DNA of 37,154 nt from CAJBVG01 sp943360385 (lineage in GTDB: Bacteria; Bacteroidota; Bacteroidia; Sphingobacteriales; Sphingobacteriaceae), in contig CALRIM020000006.1 in NCBI GenBank assembly GCA_943360385.1, positions 1 to 37,154 of the forward strand, written 5' to 3'. Made by a program: the position numbers and the translations under genes. Shown one piece after another: positions 23,881 through 31,135 of this stretch. Positions within the stretch are counted from its first letter, which is position 1. Each line of letters opens with the position of its first letter. The notes beneath the pieces were generated by a model. The model had not been told where the DNA came from and made no database searches. It saw only the letters and a program-made list of their open reading frames with translations.

Positions 23881-26352
23881 CTATTTTAATTGCTTAAATA
23901 GAATATAAAGTGTAGCAATCCCCGTAAATTTCACCATCGAGTTTTCAATAAATTTATTCCAATTAAATGGCTCCTTTTCCTTATTCAATTGCTTTTCCTT
24001 TTTAACTTTATTTTCCACATATATTGCACTACCTTTTGTAACTTTAGGATAGATTTTAAATAGACCAAAATTACGTGTACGATTAATTTTTGCATTGGGT
24101 TGAACTACATAAGTTTTCTTTCTCCATGCTTCTTTCGTAAACCCATTTCCAAATTCTTTAATATAATATTTTGCTCGGCGACCAAATACAAAAGGAGCAT
24201 TAATTTGGGGGCTATCAACAAGGGCAAGATATTCTAACCCTGAGCCTTTAATTATTACAAAATCTGTAACTGTTGGAATATTCAGAATATCTCCAGATTT
24301 TAATGCATAATTATATTTACTGTTTTTTGAACGAAGTACTTCGTTTAGTTTTATAACAATGTACTTACCGGGCAATTCTGGTCTATATAATGTTGCCGCT
24401 TCTGTAAAAGCAAACCTACTTACCCCTCCCGCTCGGCTAATAACCTGATCTATGTGTTCTTCCTTGCTTAATAACGAATAAACACCAGGGAACTTAACTT
24501 CGCCCGAAATCGTAATATTTTGTTGCAACATATAATTGGGAATTGTACGAACAAAAATTTGATCAAATGGTTGCAATTTCATTTTAGCATCTGTGTCATT
24601 TAGAAATGAATAGTTTGAACTCAATTGAATCCTTTCGATTATTATCCTAACATCTTGTCCATCTACATAGGAATTTGAGAAATAGTTTAATCTTGAAACT
24701 TCTATTCTTAAATTTTCTGCTTCGAGTCTCAATCCACCAACGTTTTGCAAAGCATCTCCTAATGTCATACCATTAGCAAATCCAAGTTTGCCGGGTATTC
24801 TTACAGCTCCAAATAATTCAACTGTAAAAGGTTCAACATAGTCCTTATTAGAGTAAATTGTTAAAACATCCAACGTTTGCAAAAGCATATTTTGCGATGA
24901 GTTGCTATCTGACAATATTTCTTTTAAATTAATCCTATAGTATTCTCTTGTTTGATCTTGATTATTTCGTACCAAATATGCAAAGGTTCTGTTTGCCTCT
25001 TGTTTTAGACCTCCTCCCTTTTTAATTAGATCGAGTACACGGTCAGATTTGCCAATATTATAATCCCCGGCAAAATTAATTGCCCCATTAACTTTTACCT
25101 TATTTAGAACTACAGAAATAGAAGATATTACAACAACCTCATCACCATTTTCTAATGTAAAATCTTTATTTATTTTTCGAAGTGAATCAATATTGACGTC
25201 TAAAATTTTAGTTTCGATGGAAGACCTACGTAATACTTGAATTTTATCCTTATAAGCATTCTGTTTAAATCCACCTGCATACTTCAACAATGAATTAAAT
25301 CCCTCCGTATTCAACAACTCGAAATAGGCTGCACGATTCACCTCTCCATTTAATTTGACTAATTTATTGAGACTCCCAACAAGGATATAGTCATTGTCCT
25401 CTAAATAAAAATCTTGTTTAGAATTTGGATCATTTAAAAATGAGTAAACATCTAATGTTTTTACCACTTTCCCATCTCTCCTAATTTGTATATTTCTCAT
25501 TGTTCCAATATCATTTGGACCACCAGCAAGGATCAATGCATTAAACGCTGTATTAATGGCTGGTATTTTATACGAACCAGGTTTTGTAACCTCACCAACA
25601 ATGTTAACAGTAATTGATCTTGAATAAGAAAGGATAATTTCTAATTTATTATTAGAAAGATCGAAATACTGACCCATTTTTGAGCGGATTAATAATTTTG
25701 CTCTGTCGTATGTTAATCCTTTAATAAAGATAGGGCCCATCTGACTAGGATTAATGGCACCACGTGAGTCAACTTTTAACACCTCGTTATAATATGAAAA
25801 CCCAAATACAGAAACTCCTAATTCATCTCCTATCCCTATAACATAATTCGCAGGCGCTTTAGCATCTGTAGATTTATCGAATATTTTTATATCCCCATTT
25901 CTAAAAAAATCCTGTCCATAAATGGTAGATTTTACTATTTTTTTGCCTTTTATTGAATCCTGGAAGTTCCTCTCTAGCTCATTATTTACATTTAACTCTT
26001 TATCATTTAAATGCATAATTGAATCTTGAACATTTGAGTTATTTCGAATAGACTTTAATTTACTTTGAGATTGAATCTTTGCTATTCTATCTTTCAATTT
26101 TTGAACTTCCGAAGTGGGTAAACCCCTTTTCACTGCCATAGACTGAGCTTGTTCAATTGTTAAACCTGCAGCTTCACCTTGTTTTACTATCGACATTACT
26201 TGCTCATCACTAAGTTCATCGATTCGTACCGTACTTAAATTATTAGGGTCTATACCTGGTGTAGTTTGTGCCTGTATTTCGATAGAAAACAGAAAATGGA
26301 AAATGGAAAATAGTAAAACTATTTTTTTAGTGTTGGATATACTTAATATCAT
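23881..26352 (-). CDS. wza: SLBB-domain polysaccharide exporter (Wza-like)
   Basis: This 823-residue protein has an N-terminal signal peptide (hydrophobic core about 11-24, ending before TTPGID near residue 30) with no obvious lipobox cysteine. A charged, coiled-coil-like stretch follows (about 50-140). The polysaccharide export domain lies around 165-240 (NYVIGIGDELGVSVFGFSYYNEVLKVDSRG), then several SLBB beta-grasp repeats (for example VNIVGEVTKPGSYKIP, VKVNGAINFAGDYNIG, ITISGEVKFPGVYSLL). A hydrophobic helix closes the C-terminus (about 803-820). It is much larger than E. coli Wza (about 380) but typical for Bacteroidota. It should form the outer-membrane/periplasmic channel for the polymer, working with Wzz. 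It lies 40 bp after the regulator gene. Confidence 0.9.
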   Translation of the reverse strand: MILSISNTKKIVLLFSIFHFLFSIEIQAQTTPGIDPNNLSTVRIDELSDEQVMSIVKQGEAAGLTIEQAQSMAVKRGLPTSEVQKLKDRIAKIQSQSKLKSIRNNSNVQDSIMHLNDKELNVNNELERNFQDSIKGKKIVKSTIYGQDFFRNGDIKIFDKSTDAKAPANYVIGIGDELGVSVFGFSYYNEVLKVDSRGAINPSQMGPIFIKGLTYDRAKLLIRSKMGQYFDLSNNKLEIILSYSRSITVNIVGEVTKPGSYKIPAINTAFNALILAGGPNDIGTMRNIQIRRDGKVVKTLDVYSFLNDPNSKQDFYLEDNDYILVGSLNKLVKLNGEVNRAAYFELLNTEGFNSLLKYAGGFKQNAYKDKIQVLRRSSIETKILDVNIDSLRKINKDFTLENGDEVVVISSISVVLNKVKVNGAINFAGDYNIGKSDRVLDLIKKGGGLKQEANRTFAYLVRNNQDQTREYYRINLKEILSDSNSSQNMLLQTLDVLTIYSNKDYVEPFTVELFGAVRIPGKLGFANGMTLGDALQNVGGLRLEAENLRIEVSRLNYFSNSYVDGQDVRIIIERIQLSSNYSFLNDTDAKMKLQPFDQIFVRTIPNYMLQQNITISGEVKFPGVYSLLSKEEHIDQVISRAGGVSRFAFTEAATLYRPELPGKYIVIKLNEVLRSKNSKYNYALKSGDILNIPTVTDFVIIKGSGLEYLALVDSPQINAPFVFGRRAKYYIKEFGNGFTKEAWRKKTYVVQPNAKINRTRNFGLFKIYPKVTKGSAIYVENKVKKEKQLNKEKEPFNWNKFIENSMVKFTGIATLYILFKQLK
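26285..26319 (+). repeat. Five 7-bp units (GAAAATG-like) inside the exporter signal peptide
   Basis: Consecutive 7-mers gaaaaca, gaaaatg, gaaaatg, gaaaata, gtaaaac are in exact register. On the coding strand they give the Phe/Ile/His/Leu-rich core of the exporter's signal peptide. Because seven is not a multiple of three, successive units are read in different frames, yet all give hydrophobic residues. Confidence 0.75.
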
Positions 26353-26392
26353 TTTTAATAATTAAGGTATGAATACTTTTTAAAATTATAAT

Positions 26393-26923
26393 TTACTTGC
26401 CCCAAATTAGAAGGTGCTCTTCAGCTAATATTTCATGCTCATGATTCGAAAATTCTTCTGGTTGGTATAATATGTATTTTATTTTTTTTTCAATTATAGG
26501 TTCTGCTTTACCAATTAAACTCAACAAATATTCTTTATTGATGTCGCCTACCAAAATAATGTCAATTACTTTAGCATCTAAACCTTTAGCTAAACTGCCC
26601 ACTAAATATACAGAATTTACATTTCCTAAACGCTCAATAACGCTTTCCAAAATTTGATCAACTCCAGTATATTTTAAAATTATGCTATGGATATCTTTAA
26701 ATAATGGATGCTTAATATTCGCCTTAAATATTTTTTTATTTCCTATTAATTCTGAATTCAATAAACCAGCTTGTTCAAACTTGTTTAGTTCTAAACGGAT
26801 TCCATTACTACTGTCTTCAAATTCATGCTCCAAATTCTTTAAATAGCCTGTATTATTGGCATTTAGAAAAAATTTTAGCAATAATTTAATTCGAGTTTTG
26901 GATGTAATAAGTGTGTTTAACAT
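26393..26923 (-). CDS. Winged-helix regulator with degenerate nucleotidyltransferase domain
   Basis: This 176-residue protein begins MLNTLITSKTRIKLLLKFFLN, the N-terminus I know from a Bacteroidota family placed in front of polysaccharide genes. Residues 1-75 look like a winged-helix DNA-binding domain (recognition region SSNGIRLELNKFEQAGLL). Residues 85-176 resemble a minimal MNT/DNA polymerase beta-type nucleotidyltransferase: GS at 109-110 and KVIDIILVG. The second metal-binding acidic residue of the usual G-S...D-x-D is Ile123, so catalysis is doubtful and a sensing role is more likely. It directly precedes the exporter, wzz and the leg genes, so control of this operon is the natural inference. 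Ligand and operator are unknown. Confidence 0.78.
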   Translation of the reverse strand: MLNTLITSKTRIKLLLKFFLNANNTGYLKNLEHEFEDSSNGIRLELNKFEQAGLLNSELIGNKKIFKANIKHPLFKDIHSIILKYTGVDQILESVIERLGNVNSVYLVGSLAKGLDAKVIDIILVGDINKEYLLSLIGKAEPIIEKKIKYILYQPEEFSNHEHEILAEEHLLIWGK

Positions 26924-26935
26924 TGCATAGCTTCG

Positions 26936-26942
26936 CCTCCTC
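26936..26942 (-). promoter_or_regulatory. Strong Shine-Dalgarno-like GAGGAGG before the regulator
   Basis: The minus strand reads GAGGAGG 12 nt before the regulator's ATG (26921-26923) and 7 nt before another ATG at 26926-26928. That ATG opens a three-codon frame (Met-Gln-Cys-stop) overlapping the regulator start. Strong Shine-Dalgarno sequences are unusual in Bacteroidota and were not obvious at the other genes I inspected. Confidence 0.45.
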
Positions 26943-26975
26943 AGTCACATGATGAGCAGGATTTGCATTATCGGG

Positions 26976-27009
26976 TAAAAATACTACTCGTTTTAGTTAT
27001 TAACAACAA
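26976..27009 (-). promoter_or_regulatory. Weak candidate promoter for the regulator-exporter operon
   Basis: On the minus strand a TTGTTG (27004-27009) is followed after 20 nt by TATTTTTA (26976-26983), one mismatch from the Bacteroidota -7 consensus TAnnTTTG with a suitable -33 element. AT-rich sequence makes chance matches frequent. The 111-bp gap and a change of gene function at this point are the only other support. Confidence 0.28.
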
Positions 27010-27035
27010 TTTGGGGATTTTAATTTGGGGATATT
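27008..27035 (+). repeat. Two tandem 14-bp units touching the wbpB stop codon
   Basis: Units aatttggggatttt and aatttggggatatt are adjacent and differ at one position. The second unit runs into the wbpB stop codon (27035-27037). Like the other word repeats in this window the period is a multiple of seven. Confidence 0.65.
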
Positions 27036-28072
27036 CAATGTTTCAACTTATAAATTTGTTCAATTATATCAACAACCTTAAGTCCTTCTAATGCATTTGT
27101 GGTAATTGAAGTATCACCATGAAGTACATCAATAACATTTTGAATAATATAATTATGGTTTTGGGCCGACCCTTTATAGGCACCATAATCGTTTCCTGGA
27201 TTAGTAGGGGCTAATTCAGGCATTTCGTAGTCTTTAATATCGCAATATTCTACCTTGTCCATATATTGTCCACCGATTTTAACAGAACCATTTTCGGCAA
27301 TAATCGTCATACTACTTTCTAAATTTTGGTTCCATACAGAAGTAGAATAGTTTAAGGATCCCATTCCGCCATTTACGAAATCAAAATTTACAAAGCCTGA
27401 ATCTTCGAAATCTGTTAAGTTTTTATGATTAAAATCGTTGAATTTGCCTTGTATGTTAGTTAAATCGCCGAATAACCAATACATAATATCAATAAAATGA
27501 GAGAATTGGGTAAAAAGTGTACCACCATCTAGTTCCTTTTTACCATGCCATGAATCGGCTTTATAATATCGGTCATCTCTATTCCAATAACAATTTAGTT
27601 GGACCATGAAAATTTTACCTAGTTTTCCACTCTCAATTAAATCCTTAATCCAAACAGATGGTGGGGAATATCTATTTTGCATCACAGCAAATACATGCTT
27701 ATGCATGTGTAAAGCTTTAAATATTACTTTCTCAGCATCTTGTTTATTTAAAGCCATTGGTTTTTCAATAACTACATGTTTTTTTGCATCTAAACATTCT
27801 AGTGCCTGAGCAACATGATATCCATTAGGAGTAGCAATATTAATTACATCAACATTAATTCCTGATTTCAAAAAATCTTGAATTGAATTGAAAAATGGAA
27901 CGTTGTATTGACCAATATTAAGTTGATCTTTTTCGTTGATATCAATCAAAGCAACTAATTCCGCATCAGGATTACGACTTATCATCTCTGCATGTCTTTT
28001 CCCAATGTGACCGCAACCTACAACTGCGAACTTAATTCGTGTGCTCGTATGCTCGTGTGCTCGTGTGCTCAT
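27035..28072 (-). CDS. wbpB: UDP-GlcNAcA 3-oxidase (WbpB/WlbA, Gfo/Idh/MocA family)
   Basis: The product is 345 residues. After a 12-residue N-terminal extension (MSTRAHEHTSTR), the Rossmann loop FAVVGCGHIGKRHAEM and the catalytic EKPMAL segment define the Gfo/Idh/MocA family. SWHGKKELDGGTLFTQFSHFIDIM is typical of the WbpB/WlbA branch. It oxidises C3 of UDP-GlcNAcA so that WbpE can aminate it. The first ATG and the extension are encoded entirely by an 8-bp tandem repeat (28041-28072), and the next in-frame Met lies beyond the Rossmann loop, so the start really must be in or near the repeat. It is 2 bp after wbpD. Confidence 0.88.
   Translation of the reverse strand: MSTRAHEHTSTRIKFAVVGCGHIGKRHAEMISRNPDAELVALIDINEKDQLNIGQYNVPFFNSIQDFLKSGINVDVINIATPNGYHVAQALECLDAKKHVVIEKPMALNKQDAEKVIFKALHMHKHVFAVMQNRYSPPSVWIKDLIESGKLGKIFMVQLNCYWNRDDRYYKADSWHGKKELDGGTLFTQFSHFIDIMYWLFGDLTNIQGKFNDFNHKNLTDFEDSGFVNFDFVNGGMGSLNYSTSVWNQNLESSMTIIAENGSVKIGGQYMDKVEYCDIKDYEMPELAPTNPGNDYGAYKGSAQNHNYIIQNVIDVLHGDTSITTNALEGLKVVDIIEQIYKLKH
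28041..28072 (+). repeat. Four 8-bp units forming the wbpB start codon and N-terminus
   Basis: Units gtgctcgt, atgctcgt, gtgctcgt, gtgctcat are in perfect 8-bp register. The last three bases are the complement of the wbpB ATG. Two units of the same word recur at 35284-35299. Confidence 0.8.
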
Positions 28073-28074
28073 TT

Positions 28075-28647
28075 TTACTTTATGCGAATTACTTTATTAT
28101 TCTCCAACTTATACTCTTGTTTTGATTCTGGGCAAATTGCTATGCCATCCGGATTAAATTCTAATCGATACCCATACTCACCTACCCAGCCAATTTGTTT
28201 TGCAGGATTTCCAACTACTAAAGCAAATGCTAGAATAGTTTTAGTTACAACTGCACCTGCACCAATAAAAGCAAACTCACCTATATCATGTCCACAAACG
28301 ATGGTAGCATTTGCTCCGATACTTGCTCCTTTACCAACATGGGTTTTTGCATATTGGCCTCTACGATTTATTGCTGACCTTGGGTTAATTACATTGGTAA
28401 ATACCATTGATGGCCCTAAGAAAACGTCATCATCACAGGTTACACCAGTATATATAGAAACATTGTTTTGTACTTTCACATTGTTTCTTAAAACAACTTC
28501 TGGAGACACCACTACATTCTGTCCTATATTACAATTTTCTCCTATTATGCAATTCTGCATAATGTGACTGAAGTGCCAAATTTTAGTACCTTCTCCAATC
28601 TGACAAGGTTCATCTATAATAGCAGTTTCGTGCTTGAAATAACTCAT
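28075..28647 (-). CDS. wbpD: 3-N-acetyltransferase of UDP-GlcNAc3NAcA synthesis (WbpD/WlbB)
   Basis: This 190-residue left-handed beta-helix protein has many hexapeptide turns (IGEGTKIWHFSHIM, IIGENCNIGQNVVVSPEVVL, VQNNVSIYTGVTCDDDVFLGPSMVFTNV) and the C-terminal GNPAKQIGWVGEYG. The KIWHFSHI segment and the FTNVINPRS stretch are characteristic of WbpD/WlbB. It acetylates the 3-amino group placed by WbpE, giving UDP-2,3-diacetamido-2,3-dideoxy-glucuronate. Start overlaps wbpE by 4 bp. Substrate call rests on the complete wbpA-E-D-B set around it. Confidence 0.9.
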   Translation of the reverse strand: MSYFKHETAIIDEPCQIGEGTKIWHFSHIMQNCIIGENCNIGQNVVVSPEVVLRNNVKVQNNVSIYTGVTCDDDVFLGPSMVFTNVINPRSAINRRGQYAKTHVGKGASIGANATIVCGHDIGEFAFIGAGAVVTKTILAFALVVGNPAKQIGWVGEYGYRLEFNPDGIAICPESKQEYKLENNKVIRIK

Positions 28648-29774
28648 GCTTTATAAAATTCTTTAATTGAATTGATAATAAAATCCTGTATCTCTTCAGT
28701 CATTTCCGTATGAATTGGCAATGATAATACCACCTTACAAAGCTCCTCAGCAATAGGGAAAATTCCCTTGGGATATCTAATAGATTCGTATGCTTTTTGA
28801 AAATGCAATGGATATGGGTAATAGACCATTGAGGGTATTCCTCTTTCTAATAAGAAAGATTTCAAAGCATCACGTTTACCGCCTTCAATTTTTAAAGTAT
28901 ACTGATGAAAAACGTGCGTGGAATTAACTACTCTTTTAGGAATAATAATTCCATTTATGTTTTTAAGTGCTTTATCATAATAATCTGCTGCTGCATTTCT
29001 TGCAGAACAATACTCATCCAAGTATTTTAATTTTACATCAAGTATGGCTGCTTGCAAAGTATCTAACCTAGAGTTAACCCCAATAATATCATGTTGATAT
29101 TTCTTAGATTGTCCATGGTTTGCCATCATTTTTAAACGAGTAGCAAGTGCATCATTATTTGTAAAAATCGCGCCACCATCTCCATAACATCCTAAATTTT
29201 TTGATGGAAAAAAAGAGGTTGTTCCAATATGACCCATCGTACCTGCTTGATGAATCGTACCATCTTTAAAAATATACTTTGCCCCTATTGCTTGGGCAGT
29301 ATCTTCCACAACATAAATATTATTTATTTTGGCTATCTCTAACAACTCTTCCATACCTGCACATTGCCCGAATAAATGAACAGGGACAATTGCTTTTGTT
29401 TTAGGACTAATTGCATTTTTAACTTGTTCTAAATTAATGCTAAAATCATCTGGCATTACATCTACCATTACTGGTATTAAATTTAACAAAGCAATTACTT
29501 CTGCAGTGGCTGCATATGTAAAACTAGGAACAATAACTTCATCATCTGGTGTTAAATCTAAAGCCATCAAGGCAATTTGTAATGCATCTGTTCCATTAGC
29601 ACATGGAATCACATGCTTCACCCCTACATATTTTGCAAGATTGTCTGAGAAGGTAGTGACTAATTTACCATTAATAAATTCAGCAGATTCAACACAATCA
29701 ATCATTGCTTGATCTATCTCTGATTTTATTTTTTGATATTGGCCTTTAAGGTCAACCATTTCAACTTTGTTCAT
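28644..29774 (-). CDS. wbpE: PLP aminotransferase of UDP-GlcNAc3NAcA synthesis (WbpE/WlbC)
   Basis: This 376-residue DegT/DnrJ/EryC1/StrS aminotransferase opens with MVDLKGQYQKIKSEI (after five residues), contains CANGTDALQIAL for phosphate binding, VEDTAQAIGAK near 156 and the Schiff-base lysine K192 in FFPSKNLGCYGDGG. WbpE transfers an amino group from glutamate to the 3-keto product of WbpB. The ATG at 29772-29774 or that of codon 6 could start the protein. It follows wbpA with a 46-bp gap that holds nothing recognisable. Confidence 0.9.
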   Translation of the reverse strand: MNKVEMVDLKGQYQKIKSEIDQAMIDCVESAEFINGKLVTTFSDNLAKYVGVKHVIPCANGTDALQIALMALDLTPDDEVIVPSFTYAATAEVIALLNLIPVMVDVMPDDFSINLEQVKNAISPKTKAIVPVHLFGQCAGMEELLEIAKINNIYVVEDTAQAIGAKYIFKDGTIHQAGTMGHIGTTSFFPSKNLGCYGDGGAIFTNNDALATRLKMMANHGQSKKYQHDIIGVNSRLDTLQAAILDVKLKYLDEYCSARNAAADYYDKALKNINGIIIPKRVVNSTHVFHQYTLKIEGGKRDALKSFLLERGIPSMVYYPYPLHFQKAYESIRYPKGIFPIAEELCKVVLSLPIHTEMTEEIQDFIINSIKEFYKA

Positions 29775-29820
29775 TCCTATTTCTCTGCATTCTGATTTTT
29801 TTCTGATGACCTCTCAGTCA

Positions 29821-31098
29821 TTATAAACGACCATCAACCAATGAACGATCTATACATGCCTTGGTATCAAAAATTATTGTATTGTTTGCTTTATATGTAT
29901 TAAAATCAATCTTTAAAAATTCCTGATGTGCAACCGCTACAATTATGGAGTCATATCTTTTATTAGTTAATTTTGAAAGGATATCTATTCCGTATTCATG
30001 TTTCACTTCTGATGCATTTGCCCATGGGTCATAAATATCCACATTTACTCCAAATTGAATTAACTCATTATAAATATCAACTACTTTTGTATTACGAACA
30101 TCTGGGCAATTTTCTTTAAACGTAATTCCCAAAATTAATGCATTAGCTCCTTTAATAACATTCCCTTTGCCAATCATTAATTTTACCACCTTGTTTGCAA
30201 CATACATCCCCATATTATCATTCACTCTTCTTCCAGATAAAATTACCTCTGGATGATAGCCTAATGACTCAGCTTTATGTGCCAAATAATAGGGGTCCAC
30301 TCCAATGCAATGTCCACCAACTAATCCTGGTTTGTATTTTAAAAAATTCCATTTTGTACCAGCTGCTTCTAATACATCATTAGTGTCAATTCCGATTCTA
30401 TCAAAAATCAAAGCAAGTTCATTTACAAAAGAAATGTTTACATCTCGCTGTGCATTTTCAATAGCCTTACTTGCTTCAGCAACTTTAATGCTTGGCGCTT
30501 TATGCGTTCCTGCAGTAATGATGCTAGAATATAAATCATCTACAATTGTTGCAATTTCTGGTGTTGAGCCTGATGTAACTTTTTTAATTTTTGTAAGTGT
30601 ATTTATTTTATCCCCAGGATTTATTCTCTCAGGAGAATATCCACAATAAAAATCTTCATTAAATTTTAGTCCAGAAAATTTCTCTAAAACCGGAACACAA
30701 TCTTCTTCTGTACAACCTGGATATACAGTAGATTCATAAATAATAATATCATTTTTTTTAATCACCTTACCAAGCATCTCCGAAGCTTTTAATAATGGCG
30801 TTAAGTCTGGGGCTTTAAATTGATTTATTGGCGTGGGTACTGTAACAATAAAGGTATTACAAGTAGATAAATCAGAATTATTGGAAGAAAATTTAAGTCC
30901 AACTTCTCCATTCAGTTTCATTGAGGCTCCCATTGATTCTAAATCCGCTTCTTGGGTTCTGTCGTAACCTTTGGAAAGTTCTTCTACTCGTGAGGCATTA
31001 ATATCAAAACCAATAACCTTATATTTTTTTGCAAATTCAATAGCTAGTGGTAATCCCACATAGCCTAAACCAATAATTGCAATATTTTTATTTTCCAT
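29821..31098 (-). CDS. wbpA: UDP-GlcNAc 6-dehydrogenase (WbpA)
   Basis: From the ATG at 31096-31098 the product is 425 residues (MENKNIAIIGLGYVGLPLA); a longer reading from TTG at 31141-31143 would overlap gmd and is rejected. It has the three-domain nucleotide-sugar dehydrogenase layout: Rossmann GLGYVG at 10-15, the catalytic cysteine in VGGHCIGVDPYYL, and the C-terminal UDP-binding domain (GITFKENCPDVRNTKV). It oxidises C6 of a UDP-HexNAc in two steps to the uronic acid. Next to wbpE, wbpD and wbpB the substrate should be UDP-GlcNAc. WecC-type UDP-ManNAc oxidation is the alternative by family. Confidence 0.9.
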   Translation of the reverse strand: MENKNIAIIGLGYVGLPLAIEFAKKYKVIGFDINASRVEELSKGYDRTQEADLESMGASMKLNGEVGLKFSSNNSDLSTCNTFIVTVPTPINQFKAPDLTPLLKASEMLGKVIKKNDIIIYESTVYPGCTEEDCVPVLEKFSGLKFNEDFYCGYSPERINPGDKINTLTKIKKVTSGSTPEIATIVDDLYSSIITAGTHKAPSIKVAEASKAIENAQRDVNISFVNELALIFDRIGIDTNDVLEAAGTKWNFLKYKPGLVGGHCIGVDPYYLAHKAESLGYHPEVILSGRRVNDNMGMYVANKVVKLMIGKGNVIKGANALILGITFKENCPDVRNTKVVDIYNELIQFGVNVDIYDPWANASEVKHEYGIDILSKLTNKRYDSIIVAVAHQEFLKIDFNTYKANNTIIFDTKACIDRSLVDGRL

Positions 31099-31135
31099 AG
31101 ATCTAAGTACTTTGCCTTCCCTTCTATCTGATTGT

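Noticed and set aside
28041..28072. The 8-bp repeats as a CRISPR array or integration site
   Set aside because: Units are too short, have no spacers, and no cas, integrase or tRNA gene is nearby.
27992..28567. A 191-codon open frame on the plus strand
   Set aside because: It lies antisense across wbpD and the wbpB start, has no recognisable domain, and is an expected shadow of the real genes.
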